A DNA stretch of 64,000 nucleotides from Scilla litardierei (taxonomy: Eukaryota > Streptophyta > Magnoliopsida > Asparagales > Asparagaceae), in assembly GCA_030789695.1 (NCBI GenBank), contig CM061140.1, positions 174,244,319 to 174,308,318 of the forward strand, in the 5' to 3' direction. Position numbers and translations under genes: made by a program. Below are positions 31,790-43,206 of this stretch, one piece after another. The notes beneath the pieces were generated by a model. That model ran no database searches and had not been told where the DNA came from. It worked only from the letters and a program-made list of their open reading frames with translations. Within the stretch, counting starts at the first letter, position 1; every line of letters begins with the position of its first letter.

Positions 31790-33280
31790 ACATTTTAATC
31801 TTTTATCATGGAAAGTGAGCCAGTCCTGAACACCACTTTGGAGAGTAAGCCAAAACCACCACCAAGCGTGAATACAACAAATACTAAGTATAAGTGAGCG
31901 AAATACACATGTGTGCAGTATTGAATCGAATATCATACGAGAGGCTCAAAACCCAAGTAATACAAAAAACGTATTTGTGATGTAAAAAGAAAATCCATGT
32001 GTTTATATATTCCCGTGCATAGAAAGCCATGATTCCAGAAGTAAGAAGCACAAATGTCTGCTTTTTTATGTATGCCCGGTGCATAAAATATAATGAAGAC
32101 AAAATTGACATCACGGAATGTGCAAATCTCTGTTCACGCTGGCAAGGAAAATTTGTAACCTACGAATTCAAATGTCTGCATAGTACAACCTTCAATTATC
32201 TTAAAAGTTGCATGTTACATTCTTCCATGCATGGTTGCTAACAAGAGAAAGTCGTAATTCATAAAGACCAAAGCACCAGAGTGAGGGGAGTAAACCAAAA
32301 AGAATCATGTATAACAATCTCTACATGTGCAGGAATTAAATTTAGAGTATCTTTATGCATATCGTCCTAGAGACAAAAAAGTCATGAAATATTTATAAGC
32401 AGGCAACTCATGGATACTGCAAAAGGGTTTGTACATTTCACAAATAATGATGTGTAGAGTAGAATGCAAGGTCTACTTCGATTTCGTTAGAAGTTGGGAG
32501 AATATTGTAATATGTTGACACCCGAATTTGATACAAAATAATTGCCTGACTGAACGATTCTGCAGGGTTGCTCGACATGGCTTGCCACCTACCGGATCCG
32601 AAGGCTAAGTATAGATCTGATTTCACATCCCTAGTTGCAATGTGTGATTTTGTTGGTGAAAGGTGATGCCGGGGGTGTTCATCAATGTATAATCTGAAAG
32701 CATGTATATAGAGAAATGTGAGGAGAGAGCATCTTCATTGGTTTGTACAAACAAAAAAATTATTATTATTACAAACTTTTTTCTTACTGTGCATTAAGCT
32801 CTGCTAATTCTTGATACTATGTAAAATTTGTTTTGATGGTGATTGATCTCTTCAAAATTGTAGATGTGTTTACTAAGCTGTGACCTGTATGTTTATTTTC
32901 TTCTTTTATCCCAATACGCTGCTGCAACTTTTTTAGTTATTTGAGCAATAATTTTCCATCTTTTCATTGATTTCAAAATTTCTTACATCAGCCATTATTT
33001 GAGCAGTAATTTTCTATTTTTCTTGGATTTCAAATCTTCAGTAAATAAGTCTATTTCATTCAAGTATGTGCAGAGACTGTGAATAAGGCCTATTGCATCA
33101 TCAAGCATATTTTATTTTAAAAACGAAAAAACTGCAGCAGGAGTTTGTCATTACAGCATGGCCTTATTCTCGCTGGATTCGAGCTTTTGATGCATTGATT
33201 CTTCTAGAAACTATAATGGGAGCGGAAACATTTATAATAGGAATTTGAAACTTATAATACTAACTAGATTAGAAGAAGGA
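31790..33280. other. intergenic, no gene seen
   Basis: AT-rich sequence without a supported coding region or recognisable repeat ends. Confidence 0.5.
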
Positions 33281-33440
33281 TTTAACGTAGAAAAGATGGC
33301 ATCTGATCTAATAGATTATGTGCTAAAACACAAAAAAGGGGTGGAAAGTATAAGCCATCTGTGAGGCTTATACTCGTTGAGGTCCACCTTTTTGTGTCTT
33401 GCATCTATCTATTAGATCAGGTGTTACCTCATCTACATGA
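33281..33440. repeat. long imperfect hairpin (foldback MITE or hairpin RNA locus)
   Basis: Arms of about 70-75 bases centred near 33361. The innermost AAGTATAAGCC pairs with GGCTTATACT; outward, AACACAAAAA pairs with TTTTTGTGTC and CTGATCTAATAGAT with its complement at 33407-33420. The arms match at roughly 80 percent by eye. Confidence 0.7.
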
Positions 33441-33754
33441 ATCACTTAGAAGAATATACCATAATCTCTAATTATATCACTTAACTGGTTTAAATAGTTT
33501 TTCTCTGCCTTCTTCCCGGTTTTATTTTTAGTACACAAGTCTCTGATGGATTTTGAAAAGTGTACAAATGGGACATGGAGAGTACCTATTTATATATTTT
33601 CCAATTTAAGTCGGTGCGTCTATTACACAACGGGTTAATAGATGTGGACTTGGGAAGTGCCGCAAACATTGCTGCACTTGCCAGGTGCGGCTAAATTTGT
33701 GTTGCTATCTTCCTACCGATATTAGTACAAATGTAATATGTATACATATTCAAA

Positions 33755-33850
33755 TTCAAGTTTAAGCATCTAGGTGGTAAGTCATTTGGTTGTGAAATAA
33801 GAGGTTGTAGGTTCGACTCTTGCAATCAACACCAGGCTAAAGCACCGTTT
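33755..33850 (+). repeat. tRNA-like SINE head
   Basis: A B-box-like GGTTCGACTCT lies at 33810-33820, preceded about 36 bases upstream by an A-box-like TGGTAAGTCATT (33774-33785). This suggests a tRNA-derived SINE. No poly(A) tail or target duplication was defined. Confidence 0.45.
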
Positions 33851-34017
33851 CTTTAAAAAGCATCGACATGGAAGTACTTAAAAGCACCTTACGCACTTGG
33901 AAAGTGTGGCAAAAAATGGCCAACTCGAAAAAAACAGTTTCGCTACGTCATTGTTCAGGAGCGTCCCGTCAGTATCACTGGTCGTTGACATGACCAAAAA
34001 TGGTCGGTTTTGCTAAA

Positions 34018-34183
34018 AAGAATTGCTATTTACACCTCAATTGAGATGCTTGAAAGGAACCTTTTATTAAAATTAGAAAGAAAATCAATCCATCTTGTCA
34101 CATCTCATCCTCTCTCCTCCAATCCCCCCATTTTAAGCCAACGGTCACCTCCCTGCACCACTGAGGTGTAGAGAGCAATTCTC
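34018..34183. mobile_element. MULE-type MITE 1
   Basis: 166 bp with TIRs of the form GAATTGCTnTnTACACCTC on both ends. A perfect 9-bp target duplication TTTGCTAAA (34009-34017 and 34184-34192) points to the Mutator superfamily. Confidence 0.82.
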
Positions 34184-34277
34184 TTTGCTAAACTAGTTAA
34201 GCCGTCTTCATGGCGATCTTGAAGATGCCTGCTCTCCTCAAGCTAATCTTCATCGCATCCCATGAATAGTTTTTGTA

Positions 34278-34450
34278 GGGAAATGCTCTATGCACCTCAA
34301 AGAATGAGGTGCATAGTTCCGTAATTTTCCAAACAAGGGTTATATGTCATCTCTAAACTCAAATCATATTCTCTTTTTTCTTATTTTAGCAAATATTTAC
34401 ACTGAATTTTACATGCACATCAGTTTTGAGGTGCAGATAGCAATAGCCTC
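34278..34450. mobile_element. MULE-type MITE 2
   Basis: About 173 bp with related TIRs (GGGAAATGCTCTATGCACCTC-like left end). The left subterminal region contains a perfect 11-bp hairpin CTATGCACCTC/GAGGTGCATAG. The target duplication is decayed. Confidence 0.6.
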
Positions 34451-34465
34451 TTGTATATACAAAAA

Positions 34466-34638
34466 GAGAATTACTCCATACACCGAATGTTCGGTGTATG
34501 GAGCTGACGTCATTCCAAAAACTGCAAAAAAATATTAAATTAAGTATCACATCTTTCATTCTCTCTCTACGTTTCTTTACAAATTTGGAAAAACGTCACC
34601 TCTCCACACCGAATGGAGAGGTGTAAATAGTCGTTCTA
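34466..34638. mobile_element. MULE-type MITE 3
   Basis: 173 bp with related TIRs and a perfect 9-bp target duplication ATACAAAAA (34457-34465 and 34639-34647). The left subterminal region has a perfect 14-bp hairpin (CTCCATACACCGAA and its complement); the right end has a 9-bp one (CACCTCTCC and its complement). Confidence 0.82.
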
Positions 34639-34649
34639 ATACAAAAATT

Positions 34650-35404
34650 CGAGGCTTTAAACATGCCGCACTAAACGCGAGACGACACGCTGAATGCTTT
34701 TTGTCGTTTATCGCCGTCCCACTATCCGGAAAAATCTCGCCATCAACAAAAAGGGAAGAGGCGCGCTCTCTCTATCCAAGGTCAGGAGCGGTTCTCCCCT
34801 TACCTAGCTTTTATTTTTTGAAATTTTATTTTTATTAATATTTCAGGGAAATGTGATTTCGTTGATTAACGATATTTTGGTTATTAAGAAAAATCCTCTT
34901 GCCCTTTGCCTTCACAAAAATACAACAAGGGTTTTTAGAGGAACAGCGGATCCATCGTTAAATTTTTTAGGTTTAGGCATTAAAATCAGGTTCTGATGCT
35001 GTGAATTCTAATTTTTTTTATTTTCGCTTCGTTTTGTTTTTCACAACTTGTTTCAGATTGTATTGCTATAGTCATTATTTTTTATATGGCTAATGTTGGA
35101 AAAGTTAAAATTAGGCTGCATTGTTTCCTTTTTTTTCTTTTTTAAAATTTTATTCTGCGTCGGCTCAAATTCTTATTCCTTTGGGGGTAAAAAATAATTC
35201 AAAGAAATGAATAGCAAAGAATTAAAAGATACTAAGATCTATAACTATCCAAGTAATTCTGTTTAAAGCAATTTTTAGATTGTCTAAAATGTATCAATAA
35301 ATTAAAAAAGGGAACCTTTGAGCAGAATCTCAAGCAATCTCACAGTAATTTGGATTAAGATTTTTATTTTTTGTATCGAATGGGGTGTATGGTATTCAAC
35401 AATA
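34650..35404. other. intergenic, no gene seen
   Basis: AT-rich. It may include decayed upstream sequence of the permease pseudogene, but no exon is recognised. Confidence 0.5.
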
Positions 35405-36051
35405 TGTGAAGCACTGATTTTGTGACATTTTCAATAGTTCAAGGGGAAGCAAGACCAGCTCTCACAAAAGAAGCACCTGCTGTGAAGCAGCCAGCAACAA
35501 CATTCTCTTCTGCAGCATTCAAGCATTGGCAGTGGTGGATCATGGTGTCGTCAACATTTTCTTCCTCATTGTTGGCCAAACCTCTGTCATACTTCTGGGC
35601 ACTTTCTATTATGACCAAGGTGGCAATAGAAAATGGATGGCAACTCTAGTTCATCATATCACTGATGCAATTAACATTTCAAGGTTCAGAAGAGAGAAAA
35701 TTCTCTGTAGCATTGGAAACAGTTATATACTGCATTGGTTGCTTGTTGTGGTTCGATTGATGGACTCTTGACAAGTGGAGAGGATTGAAGGAGGGGAAGG
35801 TGGCATATGTGATGACTTTGGTTTGGACTGGAGTTTCATGGCAGATGGCTTCGGTTGGAGTTGTGGGGTTGATCTTCGCGGTGTCATCTCTATTCTCAAA
35901 TGTCGTCGGCTCCTTGGCATTTCCAGTCGTGCTGGTTTTCACGGTGATTTTCTTCCATGATAAGATGGATGGAGTGAAGGTGATGGCAATGCTGATTGCA
36001 CTCTGGGGGTTTGTTTCATACATATATCAGCAGTATCTTGATGAAGGTTGA
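35405..36051 (+). pseudogene. purine permease (PUP) pseudogene
   Basis: Remnant of a second purine permease upstream of the intact gene. The N-terminal part reads FKHWQWWIMV. After a one-base frameshift come the family motifs NIFFLIVGQTSVILLG and FYYDQGGNRKWMATLV. The next six or so membrane segments are missing. The C-terminal part is intact from 35785 (KVAYVMTLVWTGVSWQM, VSSLFSNVVGSLAFP, DKMDGVKVMAMLIALWGF) and ends at TGA 36051. Frameshift plus internal deletion make a working ten-helix transporter impossible. Confidence 0.88.
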
Positions 36052-36298
36052 AGGTTCTGATTCCAATGCGTTCCGTAGAGACTAAAAAAGAGTATATGTT
36101 TGTGGTGTTACTATGGGTAAGACACTTTTTTATTCTTCCCGTAGTGGCTATGGCTACTTTAGTTCTTTGATGTCATTGCTTACAGTAATTATTATTCACG
36201 GTTATTTTTTTCCTGTCATGGATAAACAACCGGATTTTGTATTCAGATTATATGTGAAAATAAAGTACTTGGGTCTCGTGGCCTATGATTATAGACTT

Positions 36299-36327
36299 AC
36301 TAGAAATAACATGTGCACATAGTGCAC
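36299..36327 (-). mobile_element. Helitron-like 3' terminus
   Basis: On the minus strand a GTGCAC/GTGCAC hairpin (36313-36327) is followed nine bases later by CTAG and then T (36299-36303), as at Helitron 3' ends. The partner 5' TC end was not identified. Confidence 0.4.
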
Positions 36328-36329
36328 GG

Positions 36330-38880
36330 TGACCCAAGAAAAAACCCACGCGCGCAACTGACAAAATAGCGGGAAGAGTGGGGGGTGTGTGTATCGTTGT
36401 GAGGAGACATGACCCGCGCACAATCGAAAAAGAGAGAAAAGTGTGGGTGTGGGTGGGGGTATCGTCGGGGGATAAAAGTGGTTAAATTGCGGAAAAAATT
36501 GGGGGGATAAAGTGCATAAATCCCACCCCAAACCACGGGAAAAAAGGGAAAAAAATCAAGTGTTAAAGTGCAAAAAAACGCAAAGGGCCAGAGTGAAAAA
36601 AGATTGATGGCAAACCTGTTAATAAGTGAAAAAGGGAAGGGCATTTGGCTCTCATTATAAAGTAATGGCAAGCATGCAAATAATGGGAATGAGGGGGCTT
36701 TTGTTTGGCTTCTCCATAACCTCGCCCCAAACCCAAAACCCAAGCCTTCACCCCCCATCAAGCAGGACCCACCATGCCCATGTGACAACCTAGGCCACCC
36801 CTTTGTCCTAGTGGGACAAAGGTGGGCCCACTTTTTATCCCATTGAAACATGGATGTTTGTCTCCCTCCCTCAATTGTAAGATAGATAGTTTGCCAGAAA
36901 ATTCAGCTGCTCAAATGCCTGATAAACTATATTTCATTGAATTTTCACTTGTATACAATTCTAATCTTAGAGTTGTAGATAAAATTTTATCGTGGGTTCT
37001 GTCTAGACCGGATGAATCCATGTTTTTTAATACTTAAAGTACATGCCTCTGGCCCAGTATTTGGATTCATATGTTTAGCTTATGAAAGATGTGGATGTGC
37101 ATGTTTATTTGACTGCCACCGAGTTTATCTAATTAATTTCTTATACACAGCTGATTCCCTCAGTGACTCTGACTCCATTAGCACCATTTTACTTGTGAAC
37201 ATTTGCTTGTTGACACCTCTGTTGAGAAATGCTTCCCTGAGTGACCAAACATTTTTTGAGGATAACTAAGGGTTTCGAAACTATGTTCCCCATGTAAAGC
37301 TGTTCATGAAGCACAAATATGAGTTGCTAATATTATTATGCCAATTGAAATATGAAGGAGATATGAGTTGATAGCATTATGAAGACAATTGCGATATGAA
37401 GAAGATATGAGTTGCCAATATTGTGAAGACAATTGTGATATGAAGAAGATATGAGTTGTCAATATTGTGAAGACAAGTAAGATATATGAAGAAGATTGAA
37501 TCCATCCTGAGAAGATGTGCATATGATTAGTGATGGAGAGAATGAGAAACCTGACTGTGATTTACCCTAACACCCTAACAAGAATGGAAGACCAATTTCA
37601 AAATGGATAGGAGTTGTACAGAAGAATTTGAGGCATCCTTGGAAATGGATTCATAATACCAACATGGATTCTTTGGGCAAGGTTTGTTTCGGACTGATTG
37701 ATTATATAATATTTTTTGGAAGAGGTCCTAATTACTTTTGCCTTAAAGTTCTGTCATCACCTATCTGTAATGCTTATAGGCACATACATATAAGCTCTGT
37801 CATGCCCTCTTAATAGTTCTAGCTAAAGTGTCGTTACTATTCTGATTCTTAATGTCATAATATAATTTGAACATGTGTAATTGTTGTGATTCTAATAGTT
37901 ATCATCTCTATTGGCATGGGGAAAGTACACAATAAAAACACTTGGTTTCCAATGTAAACAAAAACTTGTTACGATATCAGCATTGGATTTTAATAATGCC
38001 ATGATATTTCCAACATTCATTAAATCTTTTCGTGTGCCGTGTATCACCTGTTTTCTTGGAGAACACGGGCAATTTGGCAGTCAAAAGGGTTGGTGACGAG
38101 ATTGCAAACGGGTGAAATTTGAAATTGTTTGGGAGTATTTGTCATCTATGGTGATGATGACAGAATCTAACATGCAATTGATAAGAGATTAAGGTTGTGA
38201 GCTTTGTCTGTCCATATAATTTTGTGCAGTAATACAAAGTTCCCATCTAAATTGCCATTTGCCAATCATTTCACAACGTATCCCAAATAGCTAATGCATA
38301 AAATTCTTTGAACGATGAAATCATCTTATTTAACCCTAAAAATGTCGATTTAAAATGCGCTCCATCATGCTCACTAATGGACTAGTTAGCATCTAAATTT
38401 CCCAAATTTCGGTGTGCATCAGTAATTATAACTTTAGAGGCAATAAGAAGGCTTCCTTGCTTGTGCTGGTCAATTTAGTTTGCTAGTTGATCTTATCATC
38501 TCAGTAGTTATCAACATTTAGCTTGTTGGCTGATTGTTTTCTTTTTAAATATGGCCGGCCAACTGATTGTATCTGTGTTTGCTTGCATATGATGTGATGG
38601 GCATTGAAAAAAAGGTCTATTTTCAGCATGGAAAAATCATTTTGTTGGATTACCTTAAAAAATTGAAATTTATAGTTCAAGCTCTTCGTCTCTCTCTCAC
38701 AACCAGACAAGGAAATAGGTTTCTAACTTTCTTGAATCACTCGTTGCCCCTTTTCTCCGAATCTCGGCCTTATCGGACAATCACAAAGCGGTATTTTTTA
38801 TTTTATGTCCTTTTGCAAGTCTTAGTCTTGAAGCATAATCTGTAGATCTTCTTAAGAACTCATTATCACTCATCATTCTC
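36330..38880. other. intergenic between the permease copies
   Basis: No gene seen. GC-poor, with G/A-rich sequence at 36360-36560 and a minisatellite at 37314-37500. It should hold the promoter of the permease gene, but no element is diagnostic. Confidence 0.5.
37314..37500. repeat. 46-47-bp minisatellite
   Basis: Four imperfect copies of a unit around AGATATGAGTTG and TGAAGACAATTG, the last two differing at only a few bases. Confidence 0.8.
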
Positions 38881-38908
38881 CTCCTCCTCCTCCCTTCATA
38901 ATTAGAGC

Positions 38909-41315
38909 ATGGGTGATCTTCAAGATGTCCAGCTCCAGATCAGAGGTCAGTATCCTTCTCATATTTATTTTTAGCAGATACTTTAATAATAGAAATTGTG
39001 AATCCATAGGAGCTTGTTTGGATAGAGGGAAAACGCACTGGACTGCCAAGGGAAACCTCACTGGTTTGAGAGGTACGGGGTGCAAGTGAAATTTATCAGG
39101 GATTGAGTGCCTTTTCCAATCTTTACTCTCAAAACAGATCATGTGAACTGTGATTTATCTTTGGAACAATAACAACTTTAGGGTTTATCTGTTTTTTTAC
39201 ATATTCATATAATAACAAATAGATCTGATTACTCATATAAAGACAGCCTGCGTTCGGCCAAACACATTATTTTAGCTCTAATCGGGGTTGGTTTTAAATT
39301 CGCTAGTTAATGACCTCCTGCAGTTGTCAGGGCTAAGCTGTTACACTTCAAGAAAACATAATTAGAGAGGTTACTCGTCTTCTCCACATACAATATCTTA
39401 TATGAGATTTGTTTCTTGATCCAATGAATAATCTGGAACCTGGCACTTTTTTGTTTAAGCAATGTGCTTTTTCCTGCTGCTGCCGATTTGAGATTTGTCT
39501 AAAGTTGAGCCCTAACTTGTTTTGTGTGACTGTAACTATTGATGACTGGAGGAACTTAGAGCGTATGTGGAGATCCATTGGTTACAATGGAAGAGGTCAC
39601 AAGTTCAAGATAAGTTACCAAAATGTTTGGAAGAATCATAGAAAAAAGCCGCACCTATCCACCTTATTCACTAAATAAATACCTAATAAATATAATAAAA
39701 AAGGAATTGGAAAATGTCTTCATCAGTTAAGTTGCATGTTTCCTAGAATTTCTTAGACATATAAAATTCGGTGATGTGCTTCCAATAGACCAAGCTCCTA
39801 TGAAGCACAGATGCTTGTATGGAGATATCCTACCTTATTGGAGACACATCGCAAGCGTACAAATTACAATACTTTCCTGTTTCACTATTTTGTGTATACT
39901 GAAATTGGAAAACAGATTATGGTACAGAGCATCACAGTTTTCAATGTGTACATTTTTAAGAACGAACGATTAAATTGATGCTTGTATGATTTGCATCATA
40001 ATCCCCTGTGACCTGTGCTATGATGTTTTATATTCCTTTTTAAATATATTTGTGAGGATTAACATAGCATTATGCCATTATCGTTATATATGTGAGATAT
40101 CATTCGAAGCTTGTTGTGTTGAAGAATTCTTGTTTGGGGTAATACTTAAAATATATGTAAGTGTGTTTAATTTAATTTCTTGAATTTATACCACCTGCTT
40201 ATGTTAACTCTTTCACAAGTGTAGATACGCTGGGATCATCATGCTCCCCGAAAGATGCAGAGGCCACAAACCAATGCCTGCCGCCATCATCCAAGCTCAA
40301 GCGCCGCTGGTGGTGGCTGAGGGTGGCGCTCTACAGCTCCTTCATCCTAGCTGGCCAAACCGTGGCCACCCTCCTCGGGAGATTTTACTACAACCAAGGC
40401 GGCAACAGCAAGTGGATGTCGACTATCGTCACCTCTGCTGGATTCCCGATCCTCATCCCCCTGCTGTTCATCTCTGCATCCAGCTCGACTGCTTCAAGCC
40501 CCATTCCCCATCCCACCCTCTGGCATCTCGCTCCGTTATACACTGCGCTAGGCCTCATCATCGCCGGCGACAACTTGATGTACTCCTACGGCCTCCTCTA
40601 CCTTCCGGTCTCCACCTACTCCCTCGTCTGCGCCACCCAGCTGGCCTTCAACGCCGTTTTCTCCTACTTCCTCAACTCCCAGAAGTTCACTGCTCTCATC
40701 TGCAACTCGGTTGTTCTCGTCACTTTCTCTGCAGCACTTCTAGGGGTCAGCTCTGATGATTCCTCCACCGATGCATCCAAAGCAAAGTACCCCGTTGGTT
40801 TTGTGCTGACACTGGGAGCGTCAGCCACGTTCTCGCTCGTCCTCTCCCTGACGCAGCTCACCTTTCAGAAGGTTCTGAAGGCAGAGTCCTTTCTTGTAGT
40901 CGTGCAGATGCTGATGTGCACCAGCTCAGTCGCCACCGCCGCCGCGGTCGCAGGGCTATTTGCGAGCGGCGAGTGGAGGGGGCTGCGGGCGGAGATGAAG
41001 GATTTTGCGAAGGGGGAGGCGATCTACGTGATGACTCTGGCTTGGATAGCGATATGCTGGCAGATTACTAGCATTGGCATCGTGGGGCTGACGTTTGTCG
41101 TCTCCTCGCTCTTCTCCAACATGATATGCACGTTCGGTTTGCCGCTGGTGCCCGTGTTTGCCGTCGTCTTCTTTCGCGATAGGATGGACGGGGTGAAGGT
41201 TGTGGCCTTGTTGATGGCCATATGGGGGTTTCTTTCTTACATGTATCAGGATTATCTCGACTATGCAAGAGCCAAGCATGCCAAAAGAAGTGATTCTTTG
41301 GTTCTTGCGGCCTGA
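38909..41315 (+). CDS. purine permease (PUP family)
   Basis: Two-exon gene. Exon 1 is 38909-38945 (MGDLQDVQLQIR, then GTCAGT donor). Exon 2 is 40225-41315 after GTGTAG, and the intron is 1279 bp. The phase-1 junction gives a 375-residue protein, normal for the family. Family motifs are present in order: RRWWWLRVALY near residue 38, FYYNQGGNSKW near 66, YSYGLLYLP near 132, WQITSIGIVG near 291 and RDRMDGVKVVALLMAIWGF near 330. About ten hydrophobic segments fit the drug/metabolite transporter fold. PUPs are proton-coupled importers of purines and cytokinins at the plasma or endomembrane; the substrate here cannot be read from sequence. Exon 2 is GC-rich. No disabling change is seen. Confidence 0.93.
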
Positions 41316-42155
41316 AGTCACCCATATCTATTGGCAGCCAAGGTTGTGATGCTTAGTTATCGATAGCCCATAGAACATAGTAAACTGGATATACGCTGAC
41401 AGCACAGAAAATTTCATGTGTTGTCGACACAAAAGCTGTCTTAAAAATATTCCAGGTTGTTGTACACATTTTAAAATATCAAATGTGGATGAATCCTACG
41501 AGTATTTGACTCTCAATCTACTCATTGTAAAAAATTCTTGTAAAAAATTCTTGATAGTTACGGCAATTTGTGGTTGACATTATCTTTAATTCCATATACT
41601 ATCAATGTGTTTCATTAGACCAACCATATTTTAAGATACAATTTGTTTTGCCTCAGCTTTTATACATTGTGACCGGATATGTTTGCTATTATTATATCCC
41701 GAAGGGGAAAACATTTAGATCACGTGAAATGCATCTCTTAATCTCAACATTAAGACATTTCATTCGGGTAAATAATAGGGGAAATGCATTCTAAAACAAA
41801 TTTTTTTGACCATTTCATTCGATCCAATTTTATTGAAATTTTTTTTTCATATGGTGATGTACACGTTCCGAAACCTCAAAACACCAAATGTGGGTAAACG
41901 CATTTGACCCTCAACTCTTATGTTGTAAAAAGTCTTAGTTTACTGAAGCTTCTGAGAGAAGTATCAAAAGTTAGATTGATGATTAAATAGCATTGAATTT
42001 ACTTGATTTTTGGTGTATTGATCATCCATGAGGAGGTGCACAACAATCCTGCGAAAAAATTTAAAAAAAAGGAAAATGGATAAACTGAGCGCATGCACAA
42101 CAAACTTAGATGTCTACGTGTACATTTACATTTTTCCCTTTATAATAATACATAT
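41316..42155. other. intergenic, repeat debris
   Basis: AT-rich. Two diverged phrases (CAAATGTGGATGAATCC near 41478, AACACCAAATGTGGGTAAAC near 41879) and GATCATCCATG near 42020 recur in the MITE-like sequence at 49562-49916. No gene seen. Confidence 0.45.
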
Positions 42156-42164
42156 TTTTAATTT

Positions 42165-42695
42165 GGGAATTGATTTGTGCACCCACCGTTTTACTATCGC
42201 GCATATACCACTTATTTACAAGAGTGTCACTCAATTACATTATGCGCACATACCACTTACTCATCTTTTACACTTGTTTGCCATCCCCCGCCATCGTTGA
42301 GAACTCTGATGACGATTTACTACTGTTTGGAATGTGCGGTGGGGAAGAGGGATATGAAGGCTAAAAAGGTCTGAAGAGGGGGAGGGAGCTGGAAAGGTCG
42401 GAGAAGGGCGGCGGCATCGCTGTCCGCCGCCCTTCGCCCTTCGATGGGAAGAGGGAGAGGGGTCTAGGGAGGTCGAAAAAGAGGGAGGGGCTGTGGAGGT
42501 CGGAGGAGGGAGCAGCGGACGGGGCGGCGGAGAGGACTGAGAAAGAGGGATAGTGGGGCAGGGAGGTCGGAGAAGGGAGAGGTGGGGCTGGGAAGGTCGG
42601 AGGAGGGGGCATTGAGCAATTTCAGTGGCAAACTTGTAAATAAGTGGTATGTGAGCAATTTCAGAGTAAAACGGTGGTTCCGCATATCAATTTCC
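42165..42695. mobile_element. MULE-type MITE with long TIRs
   Basis: 531 bp with TIRs of about 58 bp (left starts GGGAATTGATTTGTGC; both contain ACCGTTTTACT and CACTTATTTACAAG). A perfect 9-bp target duplication TTTTAATTT (42156-42164 and 42696-42704) supports Mutator origin. The interior is purine-rich and GC-rich, without a recognised gene. Confidence 0.88.
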
Positions 42696-42704
42696 TTTTA
42701 ATTT

Positions 42705-43092
42705 GGTGAAATATCTCTATTAACTGACCCTACAGCAATAGAGTTGCACGGGTAAATATAGGGGTGGCAAAATAAGCCCGATCCAACCCGAACCAAAAGA
42801 CATGTTCCGAGCATCAGAGGGATCACTGAGACAACTTGCCAGGAGTCTGGATCGACAATCAAAGTAACCCCCGTTTCGCGTCGAAAATAAAACAACGATC
42901 TTGATGGTAGATGAAACCATTGCTGGCATCTGTTAATGTTGGCCGTTCGACGTCCTCAACACCGTCACAGAAGATCTCCGTCCATGCATCTTCTATGTTC
43001 TCTTCTCCTTTTGGATTCAATGGCCGACGACAACCTAGGATCGGACCGTGGCTGAAACCAGCCATCACGACGGTTAGAGAATCATGCGTCAC
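42705..43092. other. possible captured gene fragment
   Basis: Sequence of exon-like composition. The minus strand reads GFSHGPILGCRRPL, EDAWTEIFCDGVEDVERPTL and SNGFIYHQDRCFIFD before frameshifting. It resembles host coding sequence of unknown family rather than a transposase. It lies between the MITE and another copy of the same TIR, so gene capture by a MULE is possible. Confidence 0.4.
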
Positions 43093-43203
43093 GATGAGTC
43101 CGACCTGCAGACTTGTAAATAAGTGATACGTGCGCGGGAGTAACGACAAACTTGAAAGTGGCATGTGCGCAGAGTAAAACGGCCGGTGCGCAAGTCAATT
43201 CCC
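43093..43203. repeat. MULE TIR copy abutting the WAT1-like start codon
   Basis: The reverse complement matches the 42165 TIR from GGGAATTGACTTGCGC through CCGTTTTACTCTG to CACTTATTTACAAG. Its outer end stops three bases before the ATG at 43207. No matching left TIR with a 9-bp duplication was found. Confidence 0.75.
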
Positions 43204-43206
43204 TAA

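Noticed and set aside
36289..36851. 183-codon minus-strand frame
   Set aside because: Pro/Phe-rich translation of G/A-rich DNA with no homologous motif recognised.
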